A stretch of DNA of 64,000 nucleotides, from NCBI GenBank assembly GCA_015075105.1, contig JABTUZ010000001.1, positions 310,001 through 374,000 on the forward strand, in the 5' to 3' direction. Position 1 is the first letter of the stretch, and each line of letters starts with the position of its first letter. Made by a program: the position numbers and the translations under genes. This DNA comes from Leptospiraceae bacterium. Its GTDB lineage: Bacteria; Spirochaetota; Leptospiria; Leptospirales; Leptospiraceae. Of the stretch, positions 26,884-36,651 are shown piece by piece. The notes under the pieces are model-generated. The model was given only the letters and a program-made list of their open reading frames with translations, was not told the DNA's origin and searched no databases.

Positions 26884-27642
26884 TTGTTTTCTAAGGCTTT
26901 TAAAAATATTCTATTGTGCGTATTTTTTCTGAATTTACTTTTAAATACCTTTAGCCTTCCGGCACCTGCAAGACAGAAAGAGAAGGACTTGAACGGGAAT
27001 ATAAAAATTTTAGAAGAAACTATTAAAAATAAGGAAACCTATGAGATTTTTCTGGCTGATGATTTTGAAGGCTCTCGCCCTTGGCAGATATATCGTGGGA
27101 TCTCTTTTTTAAACAAGACCGAATTTATTTCAAAGGTACCGGATTTAGAAGCATTTTTATTAGAGCAAAAAATTTATTCAAAGATATACAAAAACAATGT
27201 AAGAAATTCATTAATGATTCATTCTTTTCTTGAAAATCCCGGCAAACAAAATCTTGATATACGTCCTCAGGAAACAATTCGTCTTCCACCGGGCGTTCCT
27301 ATTCGTTTTTTTCTCTGGGTGTTTTCAAACGATTATAATATGAGTTTGAAACTTATTATTTCTCAGAAGAAATCCAAAGACTTATACTACGATATAGGCA
27401 GCCTAAAGTATGAGGGTTGGAGAAGGTTGGAGACTGCGATTGATATTCCACCAAAGAATATAAAGCTGCATTTATCTTTGCAAGTTCCGTTGGAAATAAA
27501 AGGTCTCAGAATTGAGCCAAGTCCGTTTCAGAAAAGAGGAGTTTTTTATATATACGTGGATCAGATGGGTTTCTTACTTGAGAAACAAAAAACAATCTAT
27601 CCGGGATCAGAAGTGAAGGACAATTGGAGCTTTGAATATTAG
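26884..27642 (+). CDS. FlaA-like flagellar filament outer layer protein
   Basis: About 252 residues. After a signal peptide (FKNILLCVFFLNLLLNTFSLPAPA, residues 6-29) the protein shows the FlaA pattern: FLADDFEGSRPWQ, IRPQETIRLPPGVPIRFFLWV, YYDIGSLKYEGWRRLE and FYIYVDQMGFL. FlaA proteins sheath the periplasmic filament core of spirochaetes. I start at TTG 26884 because CGGAAGA lies just upstream and an earlier start would run into the divergent gene. It may be a FlaA paralogue rather than FlaA1/FlaA2. waaA starts 9 bp downstream. Confidence 0.8.
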   Translation: MFSKAFKNILLCVFFLNLLLNTFSLPAPARQKEKDLNGNIKILEETIKNKETYEIFLADDFEGSRPWQIYRGISFLNKTEFISKVPDLEAFLLEQKIYSKIYKNNVRNSLMIHSFLENPGKQNLDIRPQETIRLPPGVPIRFFLWVFSNDYNMSLKLIISQKKSKDLYYDIGSLKYEGWRRLETAIDIPPKNIKLHLSLQVPLEIKGLRIEPSPFQKRGVFYIYVDQMGFLLEKQKTIYPGSEVKDNWSFEY

Positions 27643-27651
27643 GAGTTTTCT

Positions 27652-28932
27652 TTGATTTATCTATATAGAGTTTTTACTTTTGTAATTTATCCGTTTCAAT
27701 TTTTGATTTTTCCTTTTTCAAGAAAGGCAAGAGAATTTTTAAAAAAACGAAAAATAGATAAAGATCGAATTTTACAAATTTGTGAAGACTTTACAAGCAA
27801 GAGAGTGATTTGGCTTCATGCGTCGTCGGTAGGAGAATTAGATCAGTGCAAAGCCTTGATTTCCGTGATTAGAAAAAATGAGCCGAATACAGTTGTGATC
27901 CAATCTGTTTTTTCTGAAAGTATAAAAGAGGAAAACTTGCGCAACTTAGACGTGTATTTCTATTTTAGATTACCTTTAGATTTTTATTTTTCGTATAATT
28001 TTATTTTTGAAAAATTCAAACCGGAAATTCTAATTTTAATGGCTTGGGATACCTGGCCCAATTTGATATATGCTGCAAAAAAGTACCACTCGAAAGTATT
28101 TCTTTTTTGTGCAAGCATAAATAAAACTTCAGGAAGAAATTCATTTTTCTTGGAGAAACTTACTCAAAGTATCTTTCAAAAAATTGACATCATCTCTGCA
28201 TCGAGCGAATTTTTCTTACCGGAAATTTTTCGATTAGTGAAAGATAAAGAAAGAGTATTTGCACTTGGCGACACTAGAGTCGATTCTGTGGTAGGAAAAA
28301 TTAGAACAAAAAAGAAAATAGACCCTCTGAAAAAATTACTTCCAATAAAAAATCAAACTATCATTTTTGCATCTACCTATCCTGTATGTGAAGAAATTTT
28401 AGTCCCTATGATTTCAGATCTATTGAAAAGCGGCAAGAATGTTTGGATTTTCCCCCACCACATAGAAAAAAAAAGAATTCAAGAGATTGTACGCCTTCTT
28501 GATATAAATTCTATTCCTTACTCCTTGTTTTCAGAGATTACAAACAAATACAAAAAAGTAATCCTATTCGATAAGTTAGGAATTCTTGCTTATGCGTATC
28601 AATACGCCGAGCTTAGTTATGTCGGAGGTGCGATTCACAATAGGGTGCATAACGTATTAGAGCCAGCCTATTTCGGACTTCCTATAGTTACTGGAAGTAG
28701 GATTTTTCATTCTCCTGAGGCAGTTTCTTTAAAAAATTTGGGAGGGCTTTTCAGTTTAGAAAAAAAAGAAGATATCCCTGAAATAATTTTAAAACTCTTA
28801 AAAGATCCAAAGATCAGGAGTAGAATAAAGTCTATGAATAAAAAATTTGTTCTGTCTGGAGAGGGTGCATCAAAGCGACTGTATGGACAGTTTATAAGGG
28901 ATATCCCTGAAAATAAGATATGTAAAATTTAG
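27652..28932 (+). CDS. waaA: 3-deoxy-D-manno-octulosonic acid transferase WaaA
   Basis: 426 residues. After an N-terminal membrane segment, VIWLHASSVGELDQCKAL carries the HASSVGE motif with the catalytic glutamate, then PEILILMAWDTWPN and the donor-site YVGGAIHNRVHNVLEPAYFGLP. It adds Kdo to lipid A at the inner membrane. Start TTG 27652 follows AGGAG. The YVGG motif is as in the family. Expected length. Confidence 0.92.
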   Translation: MIYLYRVFTFVIYPFQFLIFPFSRKAREFLKKRKIDKDRILQICEDFTSKRVIWLHASSVGELDQCKALISVIRKNEPNTVVIQSVFSESIKEENLRNLDVYFYFRLPLDFYFSYNFIFEKFKPEILILMAWDTWPNLIYAAKKYHSKVFLFCASINKTSGRNSFFLEKLTQSIFQKIDIISASSEFFLPEIFRLVKDKERVFALGDTRVDSVVGKIRTKKKIDPLKKLLPIKNQTIIFASTYPVCEEILVPMISDLLKSGKNVWIFPHHIEKKRIQEIVRLLDINSIPYSLFSEITNKYKKVILFDKLGILAYAYQYAELSYVGGAIHNRVHNVLEPAYFGLPIVTGSRIFHSPEAVSLKNLGGLFSLEKKEDIPEIILKLLKDPKIRSRIKSMNKKFVLSGEGASKRLYGQFIRDIPENKICKI

Positions 28933-29621
28933 TCAGAGATTCCGGCAGACCTGAAAGCAGACTCTTTTTCACGAGCGACTTGATTGGCTTGTTCTTTGAT
29001 TGTATCCATAATTTTTTGGTATTGTCCTCCTTCATCTTCTTCCCCGGATTCTTTCTGACTCTGAACAAGATATTCTATAATTTCTAACCTATCCTTAACG
29101 CTCTTTTCTTGAAATTTATAGTATTCACGAATTTCTGAATTGTTTGCAGTTTTGTTTGTCACGTTATTTGTGATTTTCGCAATTCTTTCGCTGTCTTTAT
29201 TTTTGTTTGCCCTCATTTCAGGGGTAAGTCTTTGAGGAATTAGGTCATTCCCGGGAAATTTTTCGCGAAGGCTGTCAAATTGCTCCATTGCCTCTTCCGA
29301 ATAGGGTTTACCAGTCTGAGGGTTGATAGGGATATCACCTTGTGGGGTTGGGTGGGCTTCATTGTTTTCTATCTCTTCATAAGATAGTTTTCCGGATTTG
29401 TAAAAGTCCGAGTCAAAAATGGATTTGGAGCGATCTACCCCAATTCGATCGTTTCCGGTAGAATTGGACTGATTTGTGTTTCCGGTGAATAAAAAGCCCA
29501 ACTCATTGGATTTTAGGTTTGCCTTTTTTTTTGGCTCTCCTTCATAAAAAAATAATAAATAAAAAATTCCAACAACGGACACAATGATAATCAAAGTTCT
29601 TATATATATTTTATTAATCAT
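28929..29621 (-). CDS. Hypothetical single-pass membrane protein
   Basis: About 230 residues from ATG 29621. A membrane helix near residues 5-25 is followed by a polar, Glu/Asn-rich region with PTPQGDIPINPQTGKPYSEEAME, and a helical C-terminus (QKESGEEDEGGQYQKIMDTI). A longer start at 29717 is open but adds a second hydrophobic stretch overlapping the divergent lipoprotein start. Function unknown. Overlaps the waaA stop by 4 bp. Confidence 0.6.
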   Translation of the reverse strand: MINKIYIRTLIIIVSVVGIFYLLFFYEGEPKKKANLKSNELGFLFTGNTNQSNSTGNDRIGVDRSKSIFDSDFYKSGKLSYEEIENNEAHPTPQGDIPINPQTGKPYSEEAMEQFDSLREKFPGNDLIPQRLTPEMRANKNKDSERIAKITNNVTNKTANNSEIREYYKFQEKSVKDRLEIIEYLVQSQKESGEEDEGGQYQKIMDTIKEQANQVAREKESAFRSAGISD

Positions 29622-29706
29622 AGATTTATATTCTCTTAAATTCGACGTAAAATAACCAAAAAATGCTTGGTTAAAAATAGAGATAGAATTTATTAGAAAT
29701 TGAATT

Positions 29707-30414
29707 ATGAAAAACATCCTGAAATTCGTGATTCTGATGTTTTTTTACGGGTGTGGAATCAATACGGATACTCCTACAACTCCGTATATCTTCCTAATCC
29801 CTATAAATATTCCTCAAATCGCAGGAATGTATCCGATTGACAGTTCTACTTCGACTGATTTTAGTCTGGTTGAACCTGTATTCAACGGAGCAAAGCCTCA
29901 ATTTATATTAAAATACTATGTAACGAATACGGAACAACAATTTGTAGGTTATAACCTGTATATTACTTCATCCACCCCGTCCTTAGCAGAAACTCAGCTT
30001 GGAGCCAATGCTTATTTAGAAAATGGAATCCAACCTTCTTTTCCTCATTTAGCGACTGAAAACTCTACAGACAGCTCCAGAATTCAAAAAAAGAGAATCT
30101 TAAACAGAAAACCTCCACCGGGTGTGTTTCCATTTCAAAAATGCGAAGTATATACTTTTTCGATTCGGGCAGTTTTTAATAATGGTGCAGTTTCAAATCC
30201 ATCCAGCCCGGTGTATAGATGTGCTTCTTTGACCCCTTCTTTATGCGAAGAAGGCTCCAGTTGCAATCCTTCTGTATGCAATATTTCTGCTTGTACAGTA
30301 GATAAAAATACCTGTATGGTTGGAACTCTATGCAATCCCTGTAAAATTGCTGGAAAGGAATCACTGGGTTGTGAATGCCCTCCGGGAGTTTCTCCTCCGG
30401 GATGCAATCCTTGA
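29707..30414 (+). CDS. Putative lipoprotein with Cys-rich tail
   Basis: 235 residues. The lipobox FFYGC gives Cys16. The middle (about 50-160) resembles a fibronectin-like beta domain with VEPVFNGAKPQFILKYYV and VYTFSIRAVFNNGAVSNPSSP. The C-terminal 55 residues hold about 14 cysteines (SLCEEGSSCNPSVCNISAC and on), an unusual knot-like tail for a spirochaete. The rsmI gene starts within its last codons. Function unknown. Confidence 0.7.
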   Translation: MKNILKFVILMFFYGCGINTDTPTTPYIFLIPINIPQIAGMYPIDSSTSTDFSLVEPVFNGAKPQFILKYYVTNTEQQFVGYNLYITSSTPSLAETQLGANAYLENGIQPSFPHLATENSTDSSRIQKKRILNRKPPPGVFPFQKCEVYTFSIRAVFNNGAVSNPSSPVYRCASLTPSLCEEGSSCNPSVCNISACTVDKNTCMVGTLCNPCKIAGKESLGCECPPGVSPPGCNP

Positions 30415-31136
30415 GTTTGGAAAAACCGATTCTTTATGTAGTTGCAACTCCACTCGGGAATATGGATGATATCACAATTCGTGCTTTAAATACTCTAAAA
30501 GAGTCAGATCTAATCTTGGCAGAAAACCCCAATCATTCGAGGGCTTTTCTAAAAACCCATGGAATACACTCAGAGATTAGAGGTCTTCCTAAAATACCTA
30601 CAGGCGAAGAAAATAGAATTTTAGAAATGTTTCAGGGAATCGAAAAAATTTCATTAATAAGCGATGCTGGAACTCCTGGAATTTCCGATCCGGGGTCCGG
30701 TTTTATAAGATTTGCTCGCAAGGAAAACTGGAAAATAATACCTATACCGGGAGCATCTGCACTAACGTCTATCCTTTCAGTATCCGGTTTTCAGACAAAT
30801 CCTTGTATTTATTTAGGGTTTTTGTCAGATAAGAAAGTCAGTAAAATCAAAGAGCTTGAGAAATATTCAGATTTTGAGGGGTTAATTGTAATCTTTGAAT
30901 CTGTTCACAGAATTATCTCTCTATTGGAAATCATAAGAGACATATTTCCAAAGTCCAATTTGCTCATTGGACGAGAAATTACTAAATATTACGAAGAGTT
31001 TTTATATTTTCCTATAGCAAAAGATGCAAATTTTTCTAATATTACAGAAAAAGGCGAATTTGTTATTTTAATTAATAATAGATTAAAAAAAATAGCTAAA
31101 GAGAATTCTCGTTTTACCGAAACTATAATAGAATAG
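30402..31136 (+). CDS. rsmI: 16S rRNA (cytidine1402-2'-O)-methyltransferase RsmI, divergent
   Basis: About 244 residues. YVVATPLGNMDDITIRAL, ISDAGTPGISDPG and the PIPGASALTSILSVSGF block place it firmly in the RsmI family of SAM methyltransferases, which modify 16S rRNA C1402. The usual LAEDTRHTRKLL segment reads LAENPNHSRAFLKTHGI here, so a normally conserved Asp-Thr-Arg is altered. The exact start is uncertain: ATG 30402 overlaps the lipoprotein gene, while TTG 30411 or 30417 are alternatives. Confidence 0.85.
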   Translation: MQSLSLEKPILYVVATPLGNMDDITIRALNTLKESDLILAENPNHSRAFLKTHGIHSEIRGLPKIPTGEENRILEMFQGIEKISLISDAGTPGISDPGSGFIRFARKENWKIIPIPGASALTSILSVSGFQTNPCIYLGFLSDKKVSKIKELEKYSDFEGLIVIFESVHRIISLLEIIRDIFPKSNLLIGREITKYYEEFLYFPIAKDANFSNITEKGEFVILINNRLKKIAKENSRFTETIIE

Positions 31137-31147
31137 GAGAAAAAGGT

Positions 31148-31465
31148 ATGACAATTGAAAGAATAGGTGCATCCAGACCAAGCTACGAACCTAAACGAAC
31201 TACTCCTTTGAAAAAAAATGAAACTGTCGAGTTGAAAGACAATGTTTCTATTTCGGATACTGCCAGACAAAGAGTAATGGAAGCCAAACTTCAAACTGAA
31301 ATTAAAAATATCAGTCGCCAAATTGGCTCTAAAGAAGAAGATACAGAAAGACTCGAAAAACTCAAAGAGATTAAAACTCGTTTAAAGAATGGAGAATATG
31401 ACAATCTAACTCCAGAAGTGTTAAATAAAGTTGCCGGAAATATTGCGGAATCCCTCTTAGGATAG
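31148..31465 (+). CDS. flgM: FlgM-like anti-sigma-28 factor
   Basis: 105 residues, acidic and helical, without a signal peptide. The C-terminal half (LEKLKEIKTRLKNGEYDNLTPEVLNKVAGNIAESLL, residues about 69-104) has the FlgM shape: a helix ending in IxxGxYxxxxxxVAxxIxxxLL that binds sigma-28. FlgM holds the flagellar sigma factor until hook export. AGGAGAAAAAGG precedes the ATG. Assignment rests on pattern, so the name is tentative. Confidence 0.7.
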   Translation: MTIERIGASRPSYEPKRTTPLKKNETVELKDNVSISDTARQRVMEAKLQTEIKNISRQIGSKEEDTERLEKLKEIKTRLKNGEYDNLTPEVLNKVAGNIAESLLG

Positions 31466-31537
31466 TACCGGTATTTGTTTAACTAAGTTATTGTAATATT
31501 CCCTTAAAAGAAATTAAACTAAGATGGAAGTTTAACT

Positions 31538-32704
31538 ATGCCAGTTTTGCCTGACTGGGTAAACTTCCAGTTTACCCCAAGAATACATATCGAAATAGAC
31601 TGTGGCTTTAAAATGGGCTCCTTTGTGAAAAATATAGGGAGTCGGGTTTTAATGCTCTCCACTCAAAAAGAAATCCAAAATACTGACGAGCTTTCCATTA
31701 TCAAGACAAGTATTGAAAAGCATACAGATGGTGTAATTCTATACGACAACATTGAAGATAAACCAACATTCAAAGAGTTAGACACTGCGGCTCATTTTGT
31801 AAGACACTCCAAAGCCAATTGCATTGTAGCTTATGGATCATTTGATTCTATTAATGCAGCTAAAGCAGTTTCTATTCTTGCTACAAATGATTTTTTTGCA
31901 GAAGAACTTGTAGCCGATAAAAATTTAGTTTTAAAAAAGCCAATTCCTTTGGTCACGATTCCTACCATGCCTGTCATGGGAACTGAGTGTTCTCCTTTTT
32001 TTACCATCATCAGTGATAAGGATATGTTTAGAAAATATTATTCTCACCAGTATGTATTTCCAGAGTTAATCATTGCAGACCCCAAGGTAGGTCTTCATCT
32101 CACTTCCAATGATATTGCGAGGACTGCAACTGCAATTCTTTCTGCCGCAGTTGACACTCTATTATCTAAGTATGCAAATGAAATAACGAGTTCCTCTACT
32201 TTACGGGCAATGGAGCTTGTGGCAAAAAACATTATCCCTTCCATTCGTGATCCAAAAAATTTGACTGCAAAAAATTCGATTTATTCTGCAAGTTTACTTA
32301 CAGGGATTGCACAGTCTTCCAGCTCTCTTGGGCTTTGCTTTGCATTGTCTCTTGCTACATCCAACCTGACTAAGATGGATATATTTCAGGCTATGTCGAT
32401 TTTACTTCCACATATTATGGAATACAACCTAACTTCTTCTGCGGGAAAATATGTGATGATCGCAAAAGCACTGGATGAAGATATTTCTGATATTTCTATA
32501 ATCGAGGCAGCCATCAAAGCTGTGGAAGGAGTCAGGAAAATTTATATAGAACTAAAAATGCCTCAAAGACTTTCAGAATACGAAGTAAAAAAAATTGACC
32601 TACCCGGAATAGCGTCTCTTGCATCGAGCTTTCCATTTTTGGATTGTTTACCAAGAGAACTTCCTAAAAACGAGATAGAAACAATTTTAGTGGCAGCGTT
32701 TTGA
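31538..32704 (+). CDS. Iron-ADH-superfamily pseudoenzyme
   Basis: 388 residues aligned over the full Fe-dependent alcohol dehydrogenase/glycerol dehydrogenase fold. Of the four usual metal ligands only one Asp remains (AAVDTLLS). The His four residues later is Ser, and in the next block the family GxxHGMAH and HGVANAILLPHV patterns read GLCFALSL and IFQAMSILLPHI, so both further His are gone. The nucleotide loop GGGS is AYGS. It thus probably does not catalyse metal-dependent redox; a regulatory or structural role is inferred. It follows the FlgM-like gene after 72 bp. Confidence 0.8.
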   Translation: MPVLPDWVNFQFTPRIHIEIDCGFKMGSFVKNIGSRVLMLSTQKEIQNTDELSIIKTSIEKHTDGVILYDNIEDKPTFKELDTAAHFVRHSKANCIVAYGSFDSINAAKAVSILATNDFFAEELVADKNLVLKKPIPLVTIPTMPVMGTECSPFFTIISDKDMFRKYYSHQYVFPELIIADPKVGLHLTSNDIARTATAILSAAVDTLLSKYANEITSSSTLRAMELVAKNIIPSIRDPKNLTAKNSIYSASLLTGIAQSSSSLGLCFALSLATSNLTKMDIFQAMSILLPHIMEYNLTSSAGKYVMIAKALDEDISDISIIEAAIKAVEGVRKIYIELKMPQRLSEYEVKKIDLPGIASLASSFPFLDCLPRELPKNEIETILVAAF

Positions 32705-32797
32705 TTTTATAGTTTTTTTAAAACAACAAATACGTAAAAGAGTAGATTTTTTATCTTATTTTTAGTAGCTTGTTTAACATAAACATAGGAAAATTTT

Positions 32798-33118
32798 ATG
32801 GCGAATGAAACAATAGACACAATTATAGGCGAAGATATAGTATTTAAGGGTAGTCTGAAATTTCACAATAATTTAATGATTAGCGGTCAAATCAAAGGTA
32901 CGATTGAAACAAACGGGAATTTGATTATTAGCGATACAGGTGATGTGAATGCAGATATCCAAGTGGGCTCTTTGACCGTAAACGGAATTTTTCGTGGAAA
33001 TATTGACTCAAAAAATAAAATCTCAATCGGAAAAACAGGAAAAGTTTCAGGGGATATAAGGACTCCAGTTTTAGAAATTGAAACCGGTGCAAAATTCTCC
33101 GGAAATTGTTCTATGTAA
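32798..33118 (+). CDS. Bactofilin
   Basis: 106 residues, almost all bactofilin domain: IIGEDIVFKGSLKFHNNLMISGQIKGTI then a run of short beta-helix repeats (NLIISDTGDVNADIQVGSLTVNG, KISIGKTGKVSGDI). Bactofilins polymerise into filaments without nucleotide and act as scaffolds, often for cell shape or M23 peptidases. An M23 peptidase gene lies about 3.5 kb downstream. recJ begins 2 bp after its stop. Confidence 0.92.
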   Translation: MANETIDTIIGEDIVFKGSLKFHNNLMISGQIKGTIETNGNLIISDTGDVNADIQVGSLTVNGIFRGNIDSKNKISIGKTGKVSGDIRTPVLEIETGAKFSGNCSM

Positions 33119-33119
33119 A

Positions 33120-34943
33120 ATGACTTTGGAAGTTCATGATAATTATACACACGGAGTAAGGTTTCATGAATTACCCGATTCGAGTATTCCTGAATTAAAT
33201 TCATTTCAGTATAACTTGCTACAAAAATTACAACCGGACAAAGAGAGCTGGGATTTTTTTTTGCAACCAAAAGAATCTGATTTTGTCTCTCCTTTTTTAT
33301 TGCCCGATCTATTAGAATCTATTCCTCTTTTAAAAAAAGCTACTTCTGAGAAGTGGCACATATTGTTGTTTGGAGACAGGGATACGGATGGAGTGTCTTC
33401 AGCGAGTATCTTGGGTAGATATTTTTCAAAAACACACGAAAAGAAAGGTGGGCGACTAACCGTAAAAACTTCTTCTTTAAACGATGAGTATGGTCTTTGC
33501 AAATCGGTAATGGACTTTATTTTAGAATTAAAGCCAGACTTACTAATTACGTTAGACCTTGGCTCATCTAACTATTCAGAAATTAATATTTTAGCAGAGG
33601 CTGGGATTCAAATAGTAGTTATCGATCACCATGAAATTCCAAAATCTATCCCAAATTGTTTCCTCATCAATCCAAAAAGGCTCGATTCAGAGTATCCTGA
33701 GAAGAAAATTTGTACGTCTGTTCTATCTTTAAAAGTTATACTATCGTTGATTTTTTCGGATTCAGAAATATATCAAAAAATTGTAAACTCTAACTTGAGC
33801 AGGAAAGATAAAATCTCTCGATTGAGCGATGAATTTTTTCTATATCTCCAAGGCGATAAAAAAATCAGAAATGCGTTTCACCACTATGTGAGTTTGTCTG
33901 CGATTGGGACGATCACTGACATGATGCCTCTTACCGGTGAAAATAGAATTATTGTAAAAGAGGGTTGTACATCTCTTTCTAAAAATAGTCGCCCTGAGGT
34001 TAAGAAAAACCCCGGCTTGTATAGCCTCATACAAAACCTATCGATCAATTCGGAAAAGATCACTTCTAAAGAAATCGGTTGGGTGATTGGTCCTGTACTC
34101 AATGCTGCGGGTAGGATGGGAAAAACAGAAGTTGCTACTGGACTTTTATTGAGTGATGATGAATATACAATTCAAAACTTAACCCAAGAGTTAATCAAAA
34201 TCAACACAGAAAGAAAAGAAAGAACCAATCGAAATATTGAAAAAGTAAAAAATCTATTTTTGAAAAACCCGGAAAAAATAACCAGAAAAGTAATATTTTG
34301 TTATGACCCTGAGTTAGAGCCCGGAGTTTCCGGGATTGTGGCTACGAAACTCACAGAAGAATTTAAAAGGCCTGCTATATTTATTACTCCTGAAACAGAT
34401 AATGCAAGAGGGAGCATTCGATCTTACAAAGACGAGAATGTTTTAGAATTACTCGAAATGGTAAGTGAGTTGCTTTTGCACTTTGGAGGGCACCAAGAGG
34501 CAGGAGGGTTTTCTATAAAAAATGAGTTGGTTCAAAAGTTAGAGGAAAAAATTGTAGAAAATTCTGAAATTTGGTTGAATAAAATGGACTTATCAACCGG
34601 CAAAATTTTAGAAAGTGCAGTCTCTTTTCGATCCAATGAATTAAAAGAATCTCTATATAAGGATATTGAAATATTTGAACCTTTTGGACAAGGAAATGAA
34701 TCTCCTGTTCTTTCTATTATAAGCGGAAAGATTATTAATTTTACTCCTATAGGAGACGGGACACATGCAAGATTTCAATTATTGGGGTGTGATCCAAAGA
34801 TCAAATTTGTTATTTGGAGAAAGGCTAAAGAATTGGAATCTCTGATATCCAAAAAAGACTCAATAGATTTATGGGGAGTGTTAGAGGAAAATTATTTTAA
34901 CAAAAGAAGTTTTATTCAATTTATTGTAAGGCACTACAGATAA
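33120..34943 (+). CDS. recJ: Single-stranded-DNA exonuclease RecJ
   Basis: About 607 residues. DHH domain motifs LLFGDRDTDGVSSASIL and VVIDHHEIP, then the DHHA1 motif FGGHQEAGGFS and a C-terminal OB-like domain. RecJ degrades 5' single-stranded ends in recombination and mismatch repair. The motif usually GDYDVDG is GDRDTDG, still with the metal-binding Asp residues. Start at ATG 33120 immediately after the bactofilin stop; an earlier in-frame start would overlap that gene. Confidence 0.92.
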   Translation: MTLEVHDNYTHGVRFHELPDSSIPELNSFQYNLLQKLQPDKESWDFFLQPKESDFVSPFLLPDLLESIPLLKKATSEKWHILLFGDRDTDGVSSASILGRYFSKTHEKKGGRLTVKTSSLNDEYGLCKSVMDFILELKPDLLITLDLGSSNYSEINILAEAGIQIVVIDHHEIPKSIPNCFLINPKRLDSEYPEKKICTSVLSLKVILSLIFSDSEIYQKIVNSNLSRKDKISRLSDEFFLYLQGDKKIRNAFHHYVSLSAIGTITDMMPLTGENRIIVKEGCTSLSKNSRPEVKKNPGLYSLIQNLSINSEKITSKEIGWVIGPVLNAAGRMGKTEVATGLLLSDDEYTIQNLTQELIKINTERKERTNRNIEKVKNLFLKNPEKITRKVIFCYDPELEPGVSGIVATKLTEEFKRPAIFITPETDNARGSIRSYKDENVLELLEMVSELLLHFGGHQEAGGFSIKNELVQKLEEKIVENSEIWLNKMDLSTGKILESAVSFRSNELKESLYKDIEIFEPFGQGNESPVLSIISGKIINFTPIGDGTHARFQLLGCDPKIKFVIWRKAKELESLISKKDSIDLWGVLEENYFNKRSFIQFIVRHYR

Positions 34944-34950
34944 GAAAGAC

Positions 34951-36558
34951 CTAACTTGCCTCGCCTGTATTTTCTTCGTTTCGACTTTGAGTGTCTTGGT
35001 TTCTTTTTTCTTTGTGAAATTTTGAGTTTCTTCTAAAATGTCTGTGTCTTTTTGGGTGGGGAGAAATTTTACCTTGTTTAGAAGACTCAACTTCTGCCCC
35101 TGCTTCAACTTCAATTGATTCATGAATTGTAGAATTTTCATCTTGTTCGGATGGTGGTGCAGGGGTATTGTGCTTTTCGTGTTCAAATTTTCTTTTGTTT
35201 GAGTTAGGATTTCCTTTGTGAAATCTGTTTCCCTTTCCGGACTTTTGTCCTCCACTGTGGTGTGTCTTGGGTTGATGGATTGCAGAGCGAGGGGGTCTAG
35301 TTCTTGTAGAAATTTCCCAGAAGAAAGCAGCTTGAATAGAGGTCTCATCATTCTCGGTTATGGCATTGATTTTAAAAATCATAAATGCTTCATAGAAAAA
35401 ATCTTTTTTCCTGAAGAATTCATTTTGTGCTGCCATTTTGTCGTCTGTTTTTAAAAATCTATTCTGACTTGCAAAAATTTTTAGCAACCTGTCTTTGTCT
35501 CTTTTTGCAATTCCGAGACGAGAGCAAATAGGTTCAAGGCCGGTCTTTATAGACTGAACTATATTTTTAGAATCTTTCTTTATAGAATTTGAAACTATAT
35601 CTGTGAAGATTAGGGCAAAGAAAATTACGGGCGTTAGTTCTTCTCTTTCACTCAACATCCTATCTGCAATAACCAATCTCTTCCCTATGGAAGTAGAGAG
35701 GAAATTTTCCGACCAATTAGAATCCTTTTTAATTGAATCTAGCGCTTCACTAAAAATTACGTCTAATAAATGATTTTCTGCAAACCCCTGAAAAATAAGT
35801 GAAGTCTTCCAAGTTCTAAAAATTTTATTGTACTCTTCTAACATTCTGGACTGAGAGGCTTTTTCTATTTCAAAGCGATTTTTCTTTATAGAAGTTTTTA
35901 TCTTTTTGTCCATTTCTAATCCGTGCAGAATGCTAAACTTAATTGCTCGTAACATTCTAACCGGGTCTTCCTTAAAAGATATTTCAGGGTCTCCGATAGG
36001 TCTTAGAATTTTATTCTGAATGTCTTCTACACCACCTACATAGTCGATGATAGATTCGTTTCTTGGGTCAAAGTAGAGTGCGTTGATTGTAAAATCTCTT
36101 CTTGCTGCGTCTTCTTTTGCGGTTCCGTAGCTATTATCTCTTTTTAAAAGATAATCTTTGTCGCTACTCGCTTTTTTTAATCTGTGTTCTGGAAGAGAGC
36201 GAAATGTAGAAACTTCTATGATTTTTCCTTTAAACAGTATATGTACAATTTTGAATCGTTTTCCAATGATTCTACAGTTATTGAAAACCCCTCTGATTTG
36301 ATTGGGAGTAGCACTTGTAACTACATCAAAATCTTTAGGTTTGCGACCAAGAAGCAAATCTCTGACACAACCACCTACAAGATAGGATTTATAGCCGAAT
36401 TTATTGAGCCTGTGGACGATCTTTAGAGCGTCTTCGTCTATAGAATTTTTGCGAATCGTATGGGATTCCCTGTAATATCTCTTTCCTTCCGGGTATCTGA
36501 GAATATTTTCAACTGTTATATTTTTTCTGTTGAAAAGATTATTAAAAAAATCAATCAT
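34951..36558 (-). CDS. pcnB: Poly(A) polymerase PcnB-like, with long basic tail
   Basis: 535 residues. The nucleotidyltransferase head has [19 protein letters not shown] with the two catalytic Asp and the RRDFTINAL motif, with the binding helices [19 protein letters not shown] after it. That fits class II poly(A) polymerase/CCA-adding enzymes; PcnB is favoured by the [12 protein letters not shown] motif and the long, His/Arg/Lys-rich low-complexity C-terminus (about 420-535). Substrate choice cannot be decided from sequence alone. Convergent with recJ. Confidence 0.85.
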   Translation of the reverse strand: MIDFFNNLFNRKNITVENILRYPEGKRYYRESHTIRKNSIDEDALKIVHRLNKFGYKSYLVGGCVRDLLLGRKPKDFDVVTSATPNQIRGVFNNCRIIGKRFKIVHILFKGKIIEVSTFRSLPEHRLKKASSDKDYLLKRDNSYGTAKEDAARRDFTINALYFDPRNESIIDYVGGVEDIQNKILRPIGDPEISFKEDPVRMLRAIKFSILHGLEMDKKIKTSIKKNRFEIEKASQSRMLEEYNKIFRTWKTSLIFQGFAENHLLDVIFSEALDSIKKDSNWSENFLSTSIGKRLVIADRMLSEREELTPVIFFALIFTDIVSNSIKKDSKNIVQSIKTGLEPICSRLGIAKRDKDRLLKIFASQNRFLKTDDKMAAQNEFFRKKDFFYEAFMIFKINAITENDETSIQAAFFWEISTRTRPPRSAIHQPKTHHSGGQKSGKGNRFHKGNPNSNKRKFEHEKHNTPAPPSEQDENSTIHESIEVEAGAEVESSKQGKISPHPKRHRHFRRNSKFHKEKRNQDTQSRNEENTGEAS

Positions 36559-36651
36559 GCTATAGTATATCGCAAATATAGTAAATTAAGCGTTGGAGGC
36601 AAGCAAAATTTAATCTTTTAAACAAAAGATTCGATTTTTCTATACACTGTA

